From contig DAITSJ010000031.1 of assembly GCA_036843405.1 (NCBI GenBank), positions 1 through 26,704 of the forward strand: a stretch of 26,704 bases of DNA. Direction: 5' to 3'. The notes below the pieces were generated by a model, which saw only the letters and a list, made by a program, of their open reading frames with translations, was not told the DNA's origin and did no database searches. Positions within the stretch are counted from its first letter, which is position 1, and each line of letters begins with the position of its first letter. Below, piece by piece: positions 23,039 through 26,704 of the stretch. This stretch comes from DGNJ01 sp002388905. GTDB lineage: Bacteria > Pseudomonadota > Gammaproteobacteria > Pseudomonadales > Porticoccaceae. The translations under genes were made by a program, and so were the position numbers.

Positions 23039-23851
23039 ATGTCACCGGGACAGTGGGCGATGGTGCTGATTCTCACTGTGTTGCCGGCCGAGATTATCAG
23101 CGGTTGGCATCGGGATATCTATCGGCGCGAGGACCTCCTGGTGACCGGTGGTTGTTTTCTTCTCAGTCAACTGGTCAGGCCGGTGGTGGCGCTTCTCTAT
23201 GCCACGCTTTTTTCGATCTTCCTGCCGGTCTGGCGGGGCGCGCTTGCGGATACTCCTTTGTGGCTGGCACTTCCCGGCGTCTTGCTGTTTTCGGAGTTCT
23301 GTTTCTACTGGGTACACCGTCTCGCCCACTCCCCCGGCCGAAACAATCTGCTGTGGGGAATGCACCGCACCCATCACGCAGCCCGCTACCTGAATGTCAC
23401 CGTCATGGCCCGGGTCAATATCTTCTGGCCTTTTGTAGTGCCCTATGCCTGGACAACGGGCCTTTCTTTCTATCTCTGCATGCATGAGGCGGCGGCGATA
23501 ACGTTGGGAATATTGCTGATGTGGAACGCGTTTACCCACAGCGCTTTTCGGTGGGACGATGTCCTGGCCAAAACGGGTTGGGGTAAAAAGTTGCTATGGC
23601 TCGTTGAGCTGGTGTTCATCACGCCCCGCCTCCACCATACCCATCATGGCTGGGGACGGGACGGAAAAACGTATCGCAACTTTGCCACAGTCATTTCCCT
23701 TTTCGACCGACTGTTTGGGACACTGTATGTTCCCGGTGGTCGCCCCGCCAGATATGGCTTGCCGGGGTCGGACTGGCACTGGCTTCAGCAAATCTTTTTC
23801 CCCCTCTGTTATCGCCCCCATGATCGAGTTTACGTGGCCGGCAAAAAGTGA
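23039..23851 (+). CDS. Sterol desaturase / fatty-acid hydroxylase family membrane protein
   Basis: A 270-residue integral membrane protein with about four to five helices. The three diiron histidine clusters of the superfamily are present: H-R-L-A-H (first), H-R-T-H-H (second) and H-H-T-H-H (third, before G-W-G). Members hydroxylate or desaturate sterols, fatty acids or other lipids using O2. The substrate here is unknown. ATG 23039 has AAGGGG at proper spacing; an upstream ATG at 23033 is too close to that site. It leads an operon with the DUF3604 gene 19 bp downstream and is divergent from a LysR gene. Confidence 0.9.
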   Translation: MSPGQWAMVLILTVLPAEIISGWHRDIYRREDLLVTGGCFLLSQLVRPVVALLYATLFSIFLPVWRGALADTPLWLALPGVLLFSEFCFYWVHRLAHSPGRNNLLWGMHRTHHAARYLNVTVMARVNIFWPFVVPYAWTTGLSFYLCMHEAAAITLGILLMWNAFTHSAFRWDDVLAKTGWGKKLLWLVELVFITPRLHHTHHGWGRDGKTYRNFATVISLFDRLFGTLYVPGGRPARYGLPGSDWHWLQQIFFPLCYRPHDRVYVAGKK

Positions 23852-23870
23852 TTTTTCGGTTGGAGGCTTC

Positions 23871-25721
23871 ATGAAAAACAAAAAAGTCCGAAAATTAAAC
23901 CTTCTGGCAGTGCCGTTCTGTCTGGCAGTTTATCTTGCGACACTGACTATTCAGGCAAGGGGCGATGATTATTCTCCCTTCGTAGCCTTAAATTATCCGC
24001 AGAACCTCTACTGGGGTGATACCCATCTGCACACCGTTCTATCGACGGATGCCTACGGTTACGAAAACAGGCTGACACCGGAGGATGCCTACCGTTTCGC
24101 CAAGGGCGATTCTGTTACCACCAATAGCGGGCAGAAGGTGAAACTGAGTCGTCCGCTGGACTTTCTGGTTATCTCGGACCATGCCACTTTTCTCGGCGTT
24201 TTCGACATGCTCGAAAATAACGATCCGGTTCTGCAAGGCACAAAGCTCGGCGAAATCCTGAAAGCCCGGCAACAGTCAGGCGAGCTGAAGCCTCTCGGTA
24301 CTTTTCATTTGAGTGCCATGGGGAAAACAGGCCTGCCCCATGACCCGGTTCTCAAGGAAACCGCCTGGCAGCGGGTAGCGGAAAACGCCGAACGCCAGAA
24401 CGATCCCGGTCGCTTCACCGCGTTCATTGGTTATGAATGGACGGCCATGCCGGATGGCAACAATCTGCACCGCAACGTCATATTTCGCGACGGCCCTGGC
24501 AAGGCTACAAAAGTGGTGCCGTTCAGCGCACTGGATTCCCGGGACCCCCGGGCCCTGTGGCGTTACCTGGAGAGCTACGAAATCCAGACAGGCGGGCGTG
24601 TGCTGGCGATCCCCCACAATGGCAACGTCAGCAATGGTGCCATGTTTCCCGACAAGACATTGTCCGGAGAGCCCCTGTCCCGGGCCTATGCCGAAACTCG
24701 GGCCCGCTGGGAGCCCCTCTACGAAATGACACAGGTGAAGGGAGATTCCGAGACCCACCCGGTGCTTTCCCCGGATGACCGGTTTGCGGACTATGAAACC
24801 TGGGACAAATCCAATTTTTCCCTGGAGCAGCCTCCCAAGGAAGACTGGATGCTTAAGCATGAGTATGCCAGGGGCGCCCTGAAATTTGGCCTGCAACTCG
24901 AAAAAACGCTGGGAGTTAACCCTTTCAAGTTCGGGATGATCGGCAGCTCGGATTCCCATATTGGTGCGTCCGCCATTGAGGAAAACAGTTTTTTCGGTAA
25001 GTGGGCCCCTGAGGAGCCCAGCGCGACACGCCTGGAACTGCATTCCTACTATCCGATGGCCCGCTATGCGGCATCCGGCTTCGCCGCTGTCTGGGCCCAC
25101 GAAAACACCCGTGAATCACTGTTTGACGCCATGCAGCGGCGTGAGACCTACGCCACCACGGGACCCCGAATGGTGGTGCGCTTCTTCGGCGGTTGGGATT
25201 TCGATGGGGAGGACCACTTGCGACCGGACTATGTGGCAATCGGCTACGACAAGGGCGTGCCCATGGGCGGGGACCTGAGTCGGGCGCCAAAGGGCGGATC
25301 GCCTCGCTTCCTGATTGTCGCTGCCAAGGACCCGGACGGAGCCAACCTGGAACGGATCCAGGTGGTTAAGGGCTGGCTCGGCGAAAAGGGGGAGACCCAC
25401 GAAAAGGTTTACGACGTGGTGCTCTCCGATGACCGCAAATCGGACCCGGAGGTTGATATGGCGCCTACCATCGGTTCGACTGTCGATGTGGCAAACGCCA
25501 CCTATACAAACAGGGTAGGGGAAGCGCAGATGAGCGCTGTCTGGAAGGACCCGGACTTCGAGCCTGATGAAAGAGCGTTTTATTACGTGCGGGTGCTGGA
25601 GATTCCCACACCCCGTTGGACTACCTACGACGCTGCCTTTTATGGCACGGAACCGCCCGAAGGTGTGCCGGCAGTTCAGCAGGAGCGGGCGTATACCTCG
25701 CCTATCTGGTACACACCCTGA
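23871..25721 (+). CDS. DUF3604 family secreted protein (PHP-like metal site)
   Basis: A 616-residue protein with a Lys-rich N-terminus and a hydrophobic stretch (L-L-A-V-P-F-C-L-A-V-Y-L-A-T-L), probably an export signal. The mature part shows a metallo-phosphoesterase-like site of PHP type: G-D-T-H-L-H, F-L-V-I-S-D-H-A, A-I-P-H-N-G-N and G-S-S-D-S-H. DUF3604 is defined by these blocks; its reaction is unknown. The start at 23871 is fixed by GGAGG six bases ahead. The metal-binding His and Asp residues are retained, so it is likely an active hydrolase of the cell envelope. It lies between a lipid hydroxylase and a PpiC chaperone. Confidence 0.9.
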   Translation: MKNKKVRKLNLLAVPFCLAVYLATLTIQARGDDYSPFVALNYPQNLYWGDTHLHTVLSTDAYGYENRLTPEDAYRFAKGDSVTTNSGQKVKLSRPLDFLVISDHATFLGVFDMLENNDPVLQGTKLGEILKARQQSGELKPLGTFHLSAMGKTGLPHDPVLKETAWQRVAENAERQNDPGRFTAFIGYEWTAMPDGNNLHRNVIFRDGPGKATKVVPFSALDSRDPRALWRYLESYEIQTGGRVLAIPHNGNVSNGAMFPDKTLSGEPLSRAYAETRARWEPLYEMTQVKGDSETHPVLSPDDRFADYETWDKSNFSLEQPPKEDWMLKHEYARGALKFGLQLEKTLGVNPFKFGMIGSSDSHIGASAIEENSFFGKWAPEEPSATRLELHSYYPMARYAASGFAAVWAHENTRESLFDAMQRRETYATTGPRMVVRFFGGWDFDGEDHLRPDYVAIGYDKGVPMGGDLSRAPKGGSPRFLIVAAKDPDGANLERIQVVKGWLGEKGETHEKVYDVVLSDDRKSDPEVDMAPTIGSTVDVANATYTNRVGEAQMSAVWKDPDFEPDERAFYYVRVLEIPTPRWTTYDAAFYGTEPPEGVPAVQQERAYTSPIWYTP

Positions 25722-25753
25722 GTTGAGGAAGCCTGCGTGAGAGAGACAAATCG

Positions 25754-26674
25754 ATGAACCCTTTCGTATCACTCCTGAAACAACCGCTAGTCCATTTTCT
25801 GGTGCTGGGGGGCCTGTTGTTCGTGCTCCACGGTTGGGTGAACGAGGGCAGACTTGCGGACGACGGTGATCGTATCGTTATCGACAATGCCGCCCTGCTG
25901 GAATTTCTGCAGTACCGAAGCCGTGCTTTTAATCCCGACCAGGCCGAAAAGCGTCTGGCCGCCATGACTGACGACGAACGCCAGCGGCTGATAGAGCGGC
26001 TGGTGCGTGAAGAGGCCCTTTTCCGCGAAGCGCTTCGGCTCGGCCTCGACCGCGAAGATTATGTGATCAAACAACGCCTGGTTCAGAAAATGGAATACCT
26101 GACCCGTGGCTTTGGCTTCTCCGGCGATCCCATCGACCGGGAAACGGTGGCGAATTACTTTGCAGAAAATAGCGAACGTTACCGCGAACCACCCAGCGCC
26201 ACCTTTGCTCACATCTTTGTCGATGCCAGCCGGCATAAGGACGCGGCGAATCATGCCCGAGCCCTGCAGCAGCGACTCGATGCCGAAGGTGTTCCGTTTT
26301 CCAGGGCCATGGGCCACGGCGACCGCTTTCTCTATCACACCAACTATGTGGAGCGCAGCGACGACTTTATCGCCTCTCATTTCGGCGACGGTTTTGCCGA
26401 AGCGCTCTTTGGCCTCGAACCTGACGAAACCCTCTGGCAAGGGCCGATCCAGTCAGAACATGGCTTCCACCTGGTGATGCTGGTCGAGCGGGAAGCCGGC
26501 GGTGTGCCGCCCCTGGACGACATCTACCAACGGGTGGCACAGGATACCCGGCAAGCCCGGCTGAAGAAGCAGGCAGAGGAAACCATTCGCGCCATTGTCG
26601 ACAGTTACGATGTCGAACGCCGGACCGGGCAGCAGGCCGCCCGGCAAGAGCAGCAGGACGATATCCAGGGTTAG
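25754..26674 (+). CDS. Membrane-anchored PpiC-type peptidyl-prolyl isomerase
   Basis: A 306-residue protein with one N-terminal membrane helix (L-V-H-F-L-V-L-G-G-L-L-F-V-L) and no signal cleavage site. A long SurA/PrsA-like helical region follows, then a parvulin domain (~145-265): A-T-F-A-H-I-F-V, then F-G-D-G-F-A-E-A-L-F-G-L, and G-P-I-Q-S-E-H-G-F-H-L-V-M-L. It likely helps fold periplasmic proteins, perhaps its DUF3604 neighbour. It starts 32 bp after that gene with GAGAGA upstream. Such DUF3604-PpiC pairs are, as I recall, often followed by a HupE/UreJ-like membrane gene. Confidence 0.9.
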   Translation: MNPFVSLLKQPLVHFLVLGGLLFVLHGWVNEGRLADDGDRIVIDNAALLEFLQYRSRAFNPDQAEKRLAAMTDDERQRLIERLVREEALFREALRLGLDREDYVIKQRLVQKMEYLTRGFGFSGDPIDRETVANYFAENSERYREPPSATFAHIFVDASRHKDAANHARALQQRLDAEGVPFSRAMGHGDRFLYHTNYVERSDDFIASHFGDGFAEALFGLEPDETLWQGPIQSEHGFHLVMLVEREAGGVPPLDDIYQRVAQDTRQARLKKQAEETIRAIVDSYDVERRTGQQAARQEQQDDIQG

Positions 26675-26679
26675 CCGTT

Positions 26680-26704
26680 ATGTCGATCAACCTCCGGTAC
26701 CGTG
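26680..26704 (+). CDS. Start of a further gene, cut by window end
   Basis: An ATG 5 bp after the PpiC stop opens a frame (M-S-I-N-L-R-Y-R) that runs out of the window. Spacing and strand suggest it continues the operon. Too little is present for any assignment; a HupE/UreJ-type membrane protein would be the expected neighbour. Confidence 0.35.

Overview
The window reads as a GC-rich proteobacterial chromosome, most likely a gammaproteobacterium and possibly marine. That is inferred from gene content: class I/II-type PHA synthase, a DUF3604 protein next to a membrane-anchored PpiC isomerase, an assimilatory NirBD/NasA/CobA set, and a P2-like phage remnant. The first 2.8 kb is visibly less GC-rich than the rest and looks acquired. 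I ran no searches; all family names come from motifs read by eye.

Left end (1-3550), accessory. The end of a membrane protein is followed by a 252-residue protein with a HEPN-like C-terminus. Next come a small single-pass membrane protein and an overlapping 275-residue protein. A DUF488 gene converges on the latter, with an extended -10 promoter and a Fur-like palindrome. Beside it lies a decayed tail gene D of a P2-like phage, deleted and frameshifted. The unknowns could be phage-borne cargo or a defence-type cassette; this is inference.

3.6-11.2 kb: an aberrant Nramp-like transporter; surE (nucleotidase) convergent with it; a ComFB-family gene; then a minus-strand run. In transcription order that run is an unknown protein plus STAS protein (overlapping by 4 bp), phaC, a stub of a short-chain dehydrogenase (probably the phaB partner), an NTF2-like protein, and two tandem PaaI-type thioesterases.

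11.2-15.1 kb: divergent from the unknown/STAS pair is a two-component system whose output is an ANTAR (RNA-binding antiterminator) domain and whose kinase is of the HisKA_2 type, the arrangement known from EutV/EutW. The divergent spacer has an unusual set of hairpins with alternative pairing. A tRNA-Leu(UAA) follows.

15.1-21.9 kb: nirB-nirD-nasA-cobA, a complete enzymatic route from nitrate to ammonium plus the methyltransferase that starts siroheme synthesis. Upstream of nirB I read an NtrC-type site (TGC-N11-GCA), a sigma-54-like promoter, two candidate hexaloop hairpins with A at loop position 1 and G at position 4 (the ANTAR target signature), and an intrinsic terminator whose 5' arm is shared with the second hairpin. 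This is a coherent nitrogen-plus-antitermination control region and the strongest finding in the window.

21.9-26.7 kb: a LysR regulator diverges from a sterol-desaturase/fatty-acid-hydroxylase gene, with an inverted repeat between them. The hydroxylase leads an apparent operon with a secreted DUF3604 (PHP-like) protein, a membrane-anchored PpiC isomerase, and a gene cut by the window end.
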